Source: Aestuariimicrobium soli
GTDB taxonomy: Bacteria > Actinomycetota > Actinomycetes > Propionibacteriales > Propionibacteriaceae
Assembly: GCF_051192575.1 (NCBI RefSeq)
Contig: NZ_JBPJSQ010000007.1
Span: forward strand, 186,001-250,000
Direction: 5' to 3'
Length of the DNA stretch: 64,000 nucleotides
Below the pieces are notes generated by a model. That model worked only from the letters and a program-made list of their open reading frames with translations. It had not been told where the DNA came from and did not search any database. This document shows positions 42,045 through 50,127 of this stretch, one piece after another. A program made the position numbers and the translations under genes. Numbering within the stretch: position 1 is the first letter of the stretch; each line of letters opens with the position of its first letter.

Positions 42045-42138
42045 CTCGACGAGACTAGGGATGTCGGGTGTCCCGGAGTTGTCTCGCGGGTTACCGACAT
42101 CCAAACGACTGCCAACCGGTTGAGCATAGGCTCATCGT

Positions 42139-45075
42139 GTGAGCCGGATGTCAACGACCCCAGGTGAGCTGGCGCGGCGCGGGTTCCTCGATGCCACCGC
42201 ATCGGCCGCGTTGGTCGAGCGATTGCCGTGGCCGCAGGACGGGGGCTGGCTCGACCTGTTCGATACCGTCGCCGACCCAGATCTCGCCCTCGCCTCGCTG
42301 GTGCGGCTGTTCGACGAGCACCCCGAGTGGGCCGATCGGCTCACCCCGGACGAGCCCCTGACCCACCGTCTGGTGCTGGTGCTGGGCGGCAGTCAGGCCC
42401 TGGCGCAGCACCTGCTGCAGCAGCCGGGCGACCTCGAGGTGCTCGCGGAGGCACCGCGCCGGCACCCGGCCGCCGACATCGCCGGCGCCGTGCTGGGGGC
42501 GTGCACCGCCGACGGGCTCAGCCAGACGCAGGCCATCGACGCCCTCAAGCTCGCGAACCGGCGTGAACTGGTGCGCATCAGCGCCCGCGACCTCGGGCAC
42601 CCCGAACCAGAACAGGTGCTGCCCGACATCGCCGCCGAGTTGGCCGACCTGGCCGACGCGGTGCTGCAGGCGGCCCTCGAGCTGGCCCGCCGCGAGGTGG
42701 TCGGTCACGAGGCCACCCGGCTGGCGGTGATCGGCCTGGGCAAGACTGGGGCGGGCGAGCTCAACTACATCTCCGACGTCGACGTGCTGTTCGTGGCCGA
42801 GCCCGGCACCGACGCCGACGGGGCCGAGGTGAGCGCCGATGAGTCGATGCGGGTCGCCACCCGGTTGGCCGCCGCGCTGACCCGCATCTGTTCCAGCCAC
42901 ACGGCCGCCGGCAGCATCTGGCAGGTGGACGCCGCCCTGCGCCCGGAAGGGAAGGCGGGGGCGCTCGTCCGCACGTTGTCGTCGATGCGCGCCTACTACG
43001 AGAAATGGGCGTCGAACTGGGAGTTCCAGGCGATGCTGAAGGCGCGGGTCGTCGCCGGTGACGCCGAGGTCGGCCAGGGTTTCCTCGACATCGTGCAGCC
43101 ACTGGTGTGGCGGGCGGCCGAGCGCGAGCACTTCCTGGTCGAGACCCAGGCCATGCGTCAGCGGGTGATCGACACGATTCCCGCGAAGGAGGCCGACCGC
43201 GAGATCAAGCTGTCGTCGGGGGGACTGCGCGACACCGAGTTCACCGTGCAGTTGTTGCAGTTGGTGCACGGACGAGCCGACGACCGCCTGCGGGCCCGGG
43301 ACACCCTGGGGGCCCTCAAGGCCCTGGTCGACCACGGCTACATCGGCCGACACGACGGCATGGAGCTCGGCACCGCCTACCGCTTCCAGCGGCTGTTGGA
43401 ACACCGCGTGCAGTTGTACCGCCTGCGCCGCACCCACCTGCTGCCCTCCGACCACGACGGTCTGCGGCGGCTGGCCCGCAGCGTGGGGCTGCGCGGGGGA
43501 GACGACGAGGTCACCGCCCAGTTCCGACAGTCGGCGCAGAAGGTGCTGAGGCTGCACCGACGCATCTTCTACTCGCCGTTGGTCGAGGCGGCCACACGCA
43601 TCTCTTCCCAGGAGATGGCGCTCAGCCCGCAGGCCGCCCGCGACCGGTTGCGCGTGCTCGGCTTCTCCGACCCCGATGCGGCCTTGCGGCACATCCAGGC
43701 GTTGACCAGCGGGTTGTCGCGCGGCGCCGAGATCCAGCACCAGCTGATGCCGGCCATGCTCGGCTGGCTCGCCGAAGCCCCGTCGCCCGATGCTGGCCTG
43801 CTGGCGTTCCGGCAGGTCAGCGAGTCGCTCAGTTCGTCCCCGTGGTACCTGCGCACCCTGCGCGATTCGGGCACCACGGCCCACCGGCTGGCGACCATCC
43901 TGTCGAGTTCCCGGTACGTGGTCGACCTGCTCAAGCGCGACCCCGAGGCCGTGCAGCTGATGACCGATGACGCCGATCTGGTGCCGCGTGACCTCGAGCC
44001 GCTGGTCACCTCGATGCGGTCGGTGATGCAGCGGCACGCGGATATCGACGACGCGGTGCGCGCGATTCGTGCCCAGCGGCGGCGCGAGTTGTTCCGCATC
44101 TCGGTGGCCGACCTGTTGGGGCTGGTCGACCTGGCGACCGTCGGACGAGCGCTGAGCGCGCTCACCACGGCCACCGTGCACGTGACCCTCGAGGCCGTGG
44201 CCCGCGACGTCGACCGTCCGCCGTGGGTGGGTGTGCTGGCGCTCGGCCGCTGGGGAGGTCGCGAGCAGAGCTACGGATCCGATGCCGACGCCATCTTCGT
44301 GCACGCCGATTCCGACGACCCCGAGGCCGGCTCGAAGGCGACCGCGATGGTCGCCAAACTGCGGCAACTGCTGGGCGCCCCCGGCTCTGACCCGGCGCTG
44401 GCCATCGACGCCGACCTGCGGCCCGAGGGGAAGTCGGGGCCGATGGTGCGGTCGGTGTCGTCCACGATCGCCTACTACGGACGATGGGCCGACACCTGGG
44501 AGGCGCAGGCGCTGTTGCGGGCCGAGTTCGGCGGGGGCCACCGGGACTCGGTGGAGCGGGTGCTCGCCGAGGTGAGTGGACTGCGCTGGCCCGAGGGCGG
44601 GCTGACCCGCGCCCAGGTGTCCGACATCCGCAAGTTGAAGGCACGCATGGAGTCGGAGCGGCTGCCCCGAGGTCAGGATCCCCGACGCCACCTCAAGCTG
44701 GGCCCGGGCGGGCTGAGCGATGTCGAGTGGACGGTGCAGCTGCACCAGCTGCTGCACGCCCACGACCATGCGGACCTGCGCACCACCTCGACCCTGCAGG
44801 CCCTCGAGCGGTTGGCGGACGACCGGCTGATCGACCCGCTCGATGCCGAGAAGCTGGCGCACAGTTGGGAGCTCGCGAGCCGGCTGCGCAATGCCATCGT
44901 GCTGACCAAGGGCCGAGCCAGCGATGCCATTCCCACCGATGCCCGCGATCTGGCGGCGATGTCACACCTGCTGGGGCGCGGATTCGGGCAGGCCTCGGAG
45001 CTGTTGGAGGAGTGGAGCCGGGCGGCGCGGCGGTCGGCGCGGGTCACGGACCGGCTGTTCTGGTCCCGCAGCTGA
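42139..45075 (+). CDS. glnE: Bifunctional glutamine synthetase adenylyltransferase/deadenylylase GlnE
   Basis: A 978-residue enzyme with two nucleotidyltransferase domains joined by helical domains. The N-terminal (deadenylylase) site is E-L-N-Y-I-S-D-V-D-V-L-F near residue 208. The C-terminal (adenylyltransferase) site is S-Y-G-S-D-A-D-A-I-F near residue 711. It adds or removes AMP on the regulatory tyrosine of GlnA1, whose Y-E-L-P-P loop is visible at 63.5 kb. TAGGCT (42127-42132) lies 6 nt before the GTG at 42139, so the mRNA should be leaderless; ATG 42148 is an alternative. Confidence 0.95.
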   Translation: MSRMSTTPGELARRGFLDATASAALVERLPWPQDGGWLDLFDTVADPDLALASLVRLFDEHPEWADRLTPDEPLTHRLVLVLGGSQALAQHLLQQPGDLEVLAEAPRRHPAADIAGAVLGACTADGLSQTQAIDALKLANRRELVRISARDLGHPEPEQVLPDIAAELADLADAVLQAALELARREVVGHEATRLAVIGLGKTGAGELNYISDVDVLFVAEPGTDADGAEVSADESMRVATRLAAALTRICSSHTAAGSIWQVDAALRPEGKAGALVRTLSSMRAYYEKWASNWEFQAMLKARVVAGDAEVGQGFLDIVQPLVWRAAEREHFLVETQAMRQRVIDTIPAKEADREIKLSSGGLRDTEFTVQLLQLVHGRADDRLRARDTLGALKALVDHGYIGRHDGMELGTAYRFQRLLEHRVQLYRLRRTHLLPSDHDGLRRLARSVGLRGGDDEVTAQFRQSAQKVLRLHRRIFYSPLVEAATRISSQEMALSPQAARDRLRVLGFSDPDAALRHIQALTSGLSRGAEIQHQLMPAMLGWLAEAPSPDAGLLAFRQVSESLSSSPWYLRTLRDSGTTAHRLATILSSSRYVVDLLKRDPEAVQLMTDDADLVPRDLEPLVTSMRSVMQRHADIDDAVRAIRAQRRRELFRISVADLLGLVDLATVGRALSALTTATVHVTLEAVARDVDRPPWVGVLALGRWGGREQSYGSDADAIFVHADSDDPEAGSKATAMVAKLRQLLGAPGSDPALAIDADLRPEGKSGPMVRSVSSTIAYYGRWADTWEAQALLRAEFGGGHRDSVERVLAEVSGLRWPEGGLTRAQVSDIRKLKARMESERLPRGQDPRRHLKLGPGGLSDVEWTVQLHQLLHAHDHADLRTTSTLQALERLADDRLIDPLDAEKLAHSWELASRLRNAIVLTKGRASDAIPTDARDLAAMSHLLGRGFGQASELLEEWSRAARRSARVTDRLFWSRS

Positions 45076-45111
45076 CTCCCACCTGACACATGCGTGACCC
45101 CGAGCCCGTGG

Positions 45112-47001
45112 TCAGCGTCGCAACACGTGCCGCAGCTGGGGCAGCGGCTGCGGGGTGCCGTCGCTGGTGGCGGGATGGCCGGCATCGCGCCACTGGCGCG
45201 CCAACTCCTGCAGTTGGGCGAGTTCGGTGCGCACGGCGGCCTCGCGGGAGTCGCTGGAGAATCGGTAACTGCCCGACCAGGGCTGCGGCAGGTCGTCCAC
45301 CGTCTGACCGTGCAGGTCCTCGAGCACCTGCGACAGGGTCGCCATGGCGGTGCGGAACCTGATCCAGCGGTGCGCCGACAGGTCGAACTGGGAGAGGCGT
45401 TGTCCGGCCCGGTCGCCCCGTTCGGAGAGGGCGCCGATGACCGCAGGGGGCATGGCCAGATTGAGCCCACCCTCGCCCGGATGCATGGACACCTCGACGA
45501 TGCGGTCGCGGAACCCGGGCACCTCCATCTGCAGTTGGTCCGACCAGTCCTGCCACGTGCGGCGCACTCCGGCGAACAGGCCGGCGACCGAGGTCACCGG
45601 CAACGAGCGGACGAGCCGCTGCCCCGTCTGCGGCAGCTGGTGCACGTCGATGTCGGGGTAGTCGGGATGGGCGTCGTGGAGGTTGATGCCGAAGGTGGGA
45701 CGCGTGGGCAGCAGCCGGTCGAAGAACTGCATGGGGAAGTTGTTGGCGATGCCGCCGTCGGAGAACCAGTCGACGACGAGCTCGCGCTTGCCCGGTCCGC
45801 GCGAGAAGTCGATGTGGTGCAGGGGCACCGCGCAGATCAGCACCGGGAAACTCAGCGAGAGCCTGGCCAGCATCACCACCGGCAGGTCGGCGGCCTCGGG
45901 CAGCTTCATCACCCGCGTGCCGGCGTGGCGGGGGCAGACCATCGAGATCACCCGGTCGGCGTCCCGCGCCTGGGTGGCCGGTCGAGCGGTGGCGGCCAGG
46001 TGGGCCATCACCGTGTCGGGGAAGTAGTCGGCGAGGCACCGCGGGCAGAAGTGGAAGACGTCGCTGGTGAAGGGCATCTGGTAGGGGCGGCCCTGGTTGA
46101 GGCAGGTGGTGGTGGTGACCAGCGTGACGTCGGGATCGAACTCGACCCACGCGGCCGGATTGTGGTTGTCGGCCCGGCTGAGGCGCCGGTGCACCTCGGT
46201 GGCACGTTCACCCCACAGGTCGCCCAGGGTGAGCGGACGACCGTCGGCGCTCAGTCCGGCGGTCTCGTTGATGGTGCGGGTCAACCAGTCGGTGAGCGGC
46301 AGACTCTGGCCCGTCGGGTCGTGACCGTTGACCAGCCCGAACCCCCGCCGGTTCATCTCGCCGAGGGTCGAGGTGAGCATGGCCCGCGCCGCCAGCACGA
46401 GGCCGACGATCACCACGACCGCGAGCACGAGCAGCGCCAGCACGAGGCTGACCACCAGGGCGGCCGGGCGCAGCGGGTCGCTGCCGAGCACGCCCGAGGC
46501 CAGCAGCACCAGCCCGGCCAACACGACGACCGCCACCGCCACGGGTGCCCAGAACAGCAGCGGGCGGGAGCGCACCGAGGCCACGGCCACCCGTCTCACC
46601 TTGCCGGCGGTGGTCGGCGCGGCCAGCGCGCCCATCACGAGGTCGAAGGCGGCACGCGTCTCGGCCATCGGTTGGAACAGCCCGAGCAGGTGGTGGCCCA
46701 GGAAGTCGGGCAGCTGCGCCAACCGGGGGTAGCCCACCTGGGGGTCGGACGAACCCGACGAGCGGCCGTGCTCGGCGGCGGCTGCCAGGGCGGCGGCGAT
46801 GGCGCCCGCCGACGATCCGCCCAGTTGGCGCACCCGGTGCTCGGTGGCCAGGCGGCAGACGGCGAGCGGGTAGACCACCCCCGAGGTGATGCCGCCCTTC
46901 ATGATCACGTCGCATTCCTTCTCGGGGTATGGCCGCTCGGGGTACTGACCGTCGGGGCGCAGGTACGAGGCCGGGTCGTCGAGGGCGGGCAGGGTGGGCA
47001 T
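45112..47001 (-). CDS. Patatin-like phospholipase with internal membrane helices (putative defence effector)
   Basis: A 629-residue protein, last gene of a three-gene operon. The patatin core has the oxyanion G-G (residues 36-37), the nucleophile motif G-S-S-A-G with S64, and the D-G-G motif with D415. Between Ser and Asp is a large insertion holding two membrane helices (about 149-171 and 180-204) and C-P-R-C (319-322) with a later C-P-R-H (356-359), a possible metal site. Patatin hydrolases cleave acyl chains from phospholipids, and patatins such as CapV act as membrane-destroying effectors in anti-phage systems. Here activation by the upstream ATPase/HNH pair is my inference. ATG 47001 overlaps the HNH stop (TGATG). 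Confidence 0.82.
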   Translation of the reverse strand: MPTLPALDDPASYLRPDGQYPERPYPEKECDVIMKGGITSGVVYPLAVCRLATEHRVRQLGGSSAGAIAAALAAAAEHGRSSGSSDPQVGYPRLAQLPDFLGHHLLGLFQPMAETRAAFDLVMGALAAPTTAGKVRRVAVASVRSRPLLFWAPVAVAVVVLAGLVLLASGVLGSDPLRPAALVVSLVLALLVLAVVVIVGLVLAARAMLTSTLGEMNRRGFGLVNGHDPTGQSLPLTDWLTRTINETAGLSADGRPLTLGDLWGERATEVHRRLSRADNHNPAAWVEFDPDVTLVTTTTCLNQGRPYQMPFTSDVFHFCPRCLADYFPDTVMAHLAATARPATQARDADRVISMVCPRHAGTRVMKLPEAADLPVVMLARLSLSFPVLICAVPLHHIDFSRGPGKRELVVDWFSDGGIANNFPMQFFDRLLPTRPTFGINLHDAHPDYPDIDVHQLPQTGQRLVRSLPVTSVAGLFAGVRRTWQDWSDQLQMEVPGFRDRIVEVSMHPGEGGLNLAMPPAVIGALSERGDRAGQRLSQFDLSAHRWIRFRTAMATLSQVLEDLHGQTVDDLPQPWSGSYRFSSDSREAAVRTELAQLQELARQWRDAGHPATSDGTPQPLPQLRHVLRR

Positions 47002-47894
47002 CAGGACTCCTCGAGGTGGGTCTGTTTGAAGGCGTCGACGACCTGCCGGCACATCGCTGAGTACGGGGCGGTCGGGGCGCAGAAGGCGTTGAGTTCGGCG
47101 AGCTCGTGGGTGAACCGCTCGCGCAAGGGTGCGGTGAGCCCACGTTCGGCGATGTCGGCGAGGATCCAGCTCATCGTCACCAGATGGGAACGGACGAGTG
47201 TGAGCTGCGCGGCTCGGGCCGCGACCAACCCCTGCCGCTGCAGGGCGTAGACCTCGATCGAGGCGCGGCCCATGGGGCTCAGCTTCTTGGCCCCGCGCCG
47301 GGTGGGGCGGGCCTCGACCTCACCGTCGCGGATCGACCCCGGAGCCTCGACGAACTGCAGGTGGCGGGCGGGGTCGTCGAGGTAGGGGTGCAGCAGCAGT
47401 CGGGGTTCGTCCGTCTCCTCGCCCGGCCGACTGGCGCGACGGCCCTCGTCCGCGACCGGGAACTGGTTGGCCTTGCCGGCGGTGGCGCGCTGGTTCTGGG
47501 GGAGTTCCTGGCTGCGGGGCCGATTGCAGTCGCTGCACGACGGCAGCAGGTTCGTCCACGTCGATGCGAGCCACCAGTACCCGGGGGCCTCCATCCTGCG
47601 CACCAGCACCCCGTCGACGGTGCGTTCGCGCACCACCTGTCCCTTGGGGCGGAAGTGTTCGACGTCGAGGGGTTGGGTGGCGCCGTAGTAACTCTCGCAG
47701 TAGGCGCACTTGGCGGCGAAGGCCGAGGTGAGGGTCGCGCGCACGTCGTCACCCTTGTAGGCCTTGAAGGTGCCGGTCCACGAGGCGGCGGCGTGGTCGG
47801 GGTCGTCGTAGAAGCTCACCAGGGCGTCGCGTTCGCGCTGGCTGGTGACGCTGGTCAGGCTGGCCGGTTCGGGCGGGCAGGTGAGCCTGATCAT
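47001..47894 (-). CDS. HNH endonuclease, TIGR02646/PtuB-like
   Basis: A 297-residue protein with C-A-Y-C-E-S (C63, C66), D-V-E-H-F-R-P-K-G (H80), Y-W-W-L-A-S-T-W-T-N-L (N115) and C-S-D-C-N (C120, C123, N124): a complete zinc-bound HNH site of the TIGR02646 type found in Septu PtuB and in the effector of retron Ec78. The C-terminal 150 residues are helical. Its ATG overlaps the stop of the HNH-ATPase gene by 4 nt (ATGA), so stoichiometric synthesis is expected. DNA or tRNA cleavage is possible; the target is unknown. Confidence 0.85.
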   Translation of the reverse strand: MIRLTCPPEPASLTSVTSQRERDALVSFYDDPDHAAASWTGTFKAYKGDDVRATLTSAFAAKCAYCESYYGATQPLDVEHFRPKGQVVRERTVDGVLVRRMEAPGYWWLASTWTNLLPSCSDCNRPRSQELPQNQRATAGKANQFPVADEGRRASRPGEETDEPRLLLHPYLDDPARHLQFVEAPGSIRDGEVEARPTRRGAKKLSPMGRASIEVYALQRQGLVAARAAQLTLVRSHLVTMSWILADIAERGLTAPLRERFTHELAELNAFCAPTAPYSAMCRQVVDAFKQTHLEES

Positions 47895-49945
47895 GGCGTC
47901 TCCTGCGGCAGCGCCTGCTCCCACAGCGAGCGCAGTTGCGACTTCACCTCGGTGCGCAGCACGGTGGCATCGCCCGTGACGCGGCGTTCGGCGAGGAACC
48001 CGTCGGCGGCCTCGAGCACCAGTCGTTCGCGTTCGCTGGTGCCGAGTTGGCGCAGGCTCACCAGTTCGGCGTCGATGGCGGCCAGCCGCGTCTGCTCGTC
48101 GGCGTCGGGATGGGGGAGAGCGCGCAGGGCGTAGTACTCCTTGAACAGGTCGTCGACGTGCGGATCCTGGGTCGAGCCCAGCCCGAAGTGTTCCGAGGTG
48201 AGCAGTTGCTCGACCCGCAGCCCCTTCACCGAGGGCAGGTCGGTGAGGCTGACCACGTCGCCATCGGGGTTGCGCAGGATCACACTCACCTCGCCGTCGC
48301 CCAGCCCGCGCAGACACAGCGGGTCATGGGTGCTCGCCAGGAACTGCATGCGGGGGAGCACCCGCCGCAGGGCGTCGACCACCCGCATGCGCCAGCGCGG
48401 GTGCAGGTGGGTGCCGAGTTCGTCGATGATCACGATGCCCTCGGCCGTGGCCGGCGACGACCACAGTGAGAACGCCGTCGACAGGATGTCGGCGGCCAGC
48501 ACCATCATGGTCTGGTAGCCGTCGGAGAGTTGGTCGAGGGGCTCGCGGCTCTTGCCGAACCGCACCCAAATGGTGCCGCGGCGCCGGTTGCGCTCGAGAA
48601 AGGTCTGGTCGTCGAGCGCCAGCAGCAGGCGCATCGACGCGGCCACGTCGGCGAAGGTGGCGTCGTCGAGGTCGGCGAGCCAGGTTGCGGGGTCGACGAG
48701 GTCGTGGCGGGGATCGAACAGGTTGGCGACGTTGGAGACCCCGGACTGGCGGACGGGGGCCGACGACCCGCGCAGTCGCATGGCGCCGTAGCCGAGCACG
48801 ACCGCCTGCGGTTCGGAGGTGCCGCCGAACTCGTCACTGTCACGGTCGAAGGTGAGCGTCACCGGGTCGGGCAGCCCGGTGAGCCACACCTTCACCCAGC
48901 CGCGCCGACAGCCGCGACGCAGCACCTTGGCGGGAGTCAACCCCACGCTGGCGGTGAGGGAGCGTCGGTGGTCGGCGCCGACCATGGCCAGGGCCACCGC
49001 CATCAGGATGCTCGACTTGCCCGATCCGTTGTCGCCGAGCAGTACCTCCCACGGTGCCGTCGTGGTGGTCGAGGCCGTCAGGTCGAGTTCGAGATGCCTG
49101 ATCGGACGAACGTTGTGCAGCTCGATGCGTTCCATCCACCGGGTGGCGGCGTAGTAGTTGGCCAGATGGGCATCGCCGGTGGTGGCGCCCGGGGTGGGCT
49201 CAAGGCTGACCTGCTGGCGCGCGGTCTGCGACTGCTCGAACCCGGCCTTGGCGCTCGTCCGGGTGCGGGTGTCGTCGGTGACCAACTGGATGCGCATGGC
49301 GTGGAAGCTCTCGCGGTCGTCGGGCACGTAGCCCACCGTGGCGAGCCCGGCCGTGACCTCGGCCCACACCTGGGCGCGGGCCTTGACCAGCGCTCGGCGG
49401 TTGAGGGCCAGCACCTCGATGGTCGCGATGCCGCGTGCGTCGGTGCTGGCGACGGTACCGTCGGCCTGGAAGACCAGCAGTCGGTACGGGTCCTCGAGGT
49501 GGTCACGCGGGTTGACCAGCAGGGGCTGTTCGGCGCTGAGCTGGTCGTCGGGGCCGATGCGCTCGCCCACCACCGGGAAGCGGGCGCCCTTGTGCTTGAT
49601 GCAGTCGGTGCAGGCGAGGATCAGGTTGGCCCACGTGTAGGCCAGCCACCAGTAGTGGTCGGGGCTGACCGAACCGTCGCTGCCCAGGGCATCACGGGGC
49701 GGGCGGTAGTGGTCGACGTTGTCGACGGTGGCAGGTCCCAGCTCCGACTCGCAGTAGCCGCACTTGCCGCGGAACATGCGCGTCAGTTCGTCCAGCACCT
49801 CGGGGGCGGCGAACAGGGTGGGGTCAGGCGGGGGCCGCCTCGCCGCGGACGAGGAGCCCGGATCGAGCGCGGCCAGCGCTGCCTGCACGCGCGCGGAGGT
49901 GACGTCGAGGATCGACGGTTCCCGGCCGATCTCTGCAAGGATCAT
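47891..49945 (-). CDS. HNH domain fused to SMC/OLD-type AAA ATPase (PtuB-PtuA-like fusion)
   Basis: A 684-residue fusion. Residues 1 to about 215 form a TIGR02646-type HNH domain: C-G-Y-C-E-S (C62, C65), D-N-V-D-H-Y-R-P (H79), Y-W-W-L-A-Y-T-W-A-N-L and C-T-D-C-I (C112, C115), where the final Asn of the standalone partner is Ile. From about residue 272 an ABC-like ATPase begins: Walker A G-D-N-G-S-G-K-S (304-311), signature L-S-D-G-Y-Q (473-478), Walker B I-V-I-I-D-E (504-509) and H-loop S-T-H-D-P (H540). Septu carries these parts as separate PtuA and PtuB. ATG 49945 is preferred to GTG 49966, since it gives an N-terminus parallel to the downstream HNH protein. Confidence 0.87.
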   Translation of the reverse strand: MILAEIGREPSILDVTSARVQAALAALDPGSSSAARRPPPDPTLFAAPEVLDELTRMFRGKCGYCESELGPATVDNVDHYRPPRDALGSDGSVSPDHYWWLAYTWANLILACTDCIKHKGARFPVVGERIGPDDQLSAEQPLLVNPRDHLEDPYRLLVFQADGTVASTDARGIATIEVLALNRRALVKARAQVWAEVTAGLATVGYVPDDRESFHAMRIQLVTDDTRTRTSAKAGFEQSQTARQQVSLEPTPGATTGDAHLANYYAATRWMERIELHNVRPIRHLELDLTASTTTTAPWEVLLGDNGSGKSSILMAVALAMVGADHRRSLTASVGLTPAKVLRRGCRRGWVKVWLTGLPDPVTLTFDRDSDEFGGTSEPQAVVLGYGAMRLRGSSAPVRQSGVSNVANLFDPRHDLVDPATWLADLDDATFADVAASMRLLLALDDQTFLERNRRRGTIWVRFGKSREPLDQLSDGYQTMMVLAADILSTAFSLWSSPATAEGIVIIDELGTHLHPRWRMRVVDALRRVLPRMQFLASTHDPLCLRGLGDGEVSVILRNPDGDVVSLTDLPSVKGLRVEQLLTSEHFGLGSTQDPHVDDLFKEYYALRALPHPDADEQTRLAAIDAELVSLRQLGTSERERLVLEAADGFLAERRVTGDATVLRTEVKSQLRSLWEQALPQETP

Positions 49946-49985
49946 GGTCCCCCCGAACCCGGTCACCTGCGTGGATGTTGGTCGC

Positions 49986-50015
49986 AGTGTCCGCCGGGGT
50001 CGAGGGGCCTGTCAA
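49986..50015 (-). promoter_or_regulatory. Promoter of the HNH-ATPase/HNH/patatin operon
   Basis: On the minus strand a perfect TTGACA (50015-50010) is followed after 18 nt by GACACT (49991-49986). Transcription would begin near 49979 and give a leader of about 35 nt before the ATG at 49945, with a G-rich ribosome-site region. Confidence 0.6.
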
Positions 50016-50020
50016 GGGTT

Positions 50021-50050
50021 GGTGGTCACCGTTCTCGGGGCGGTGGTCAC
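50021..50050 (-). promoter_or_regulatory. Direct repeats upstream of the operon -35 box
   Basis: GTGACCACC occurs twice on the minus strand (50050-50042 and 50029-50021), 21 nt apart, about two helical turns. The pair ends 5 nt before the -35 box, a position suited to an activator or to a regulator contacting polymerase. Confidence 0.4.
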
Positions 50051-50084
50051 AAAGAAAAGACCCGCCCTCACGTGGAGGAGCGGG
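50051..50084 (-). terminator. Rho-independent terminator after the NYN gene
   Basis: On the minus strand CCCGC-n2-CTC-n5-GAG-n1-GCGGG is followed by TCTTTTCTTT. It is the only U-tailed terminator noticed in the window. It separates the NYN transcript from the downstream operon. Confidence 0.8.
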
Positions 50085-50127
50085 TTGGTGGACGAGACAT
50101 GAGCAGCAACCTGCGGTTCGAGCAAGG

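Noticed and set aside
42151..44862. A 903-codon open frame antisense to glnE
   Set aside because: Typical GC-rich antisense shadow: His/Gly/Arg/Leu composition, no motifs, and glnE is unequivocal.
45112..49945. Identification as CBASS (CapV patatin)
   Set aside because: No CD-NTase (cyclic nucleotide synthase) gene is present; the ATPase and HNH genes point to a Septu-like logic instead.
47891..49945. Identification as a retron Ec78-type system
   Set aside because: No reverse transcriptase gene or msr/msd-like RNA is visible beside the operon.
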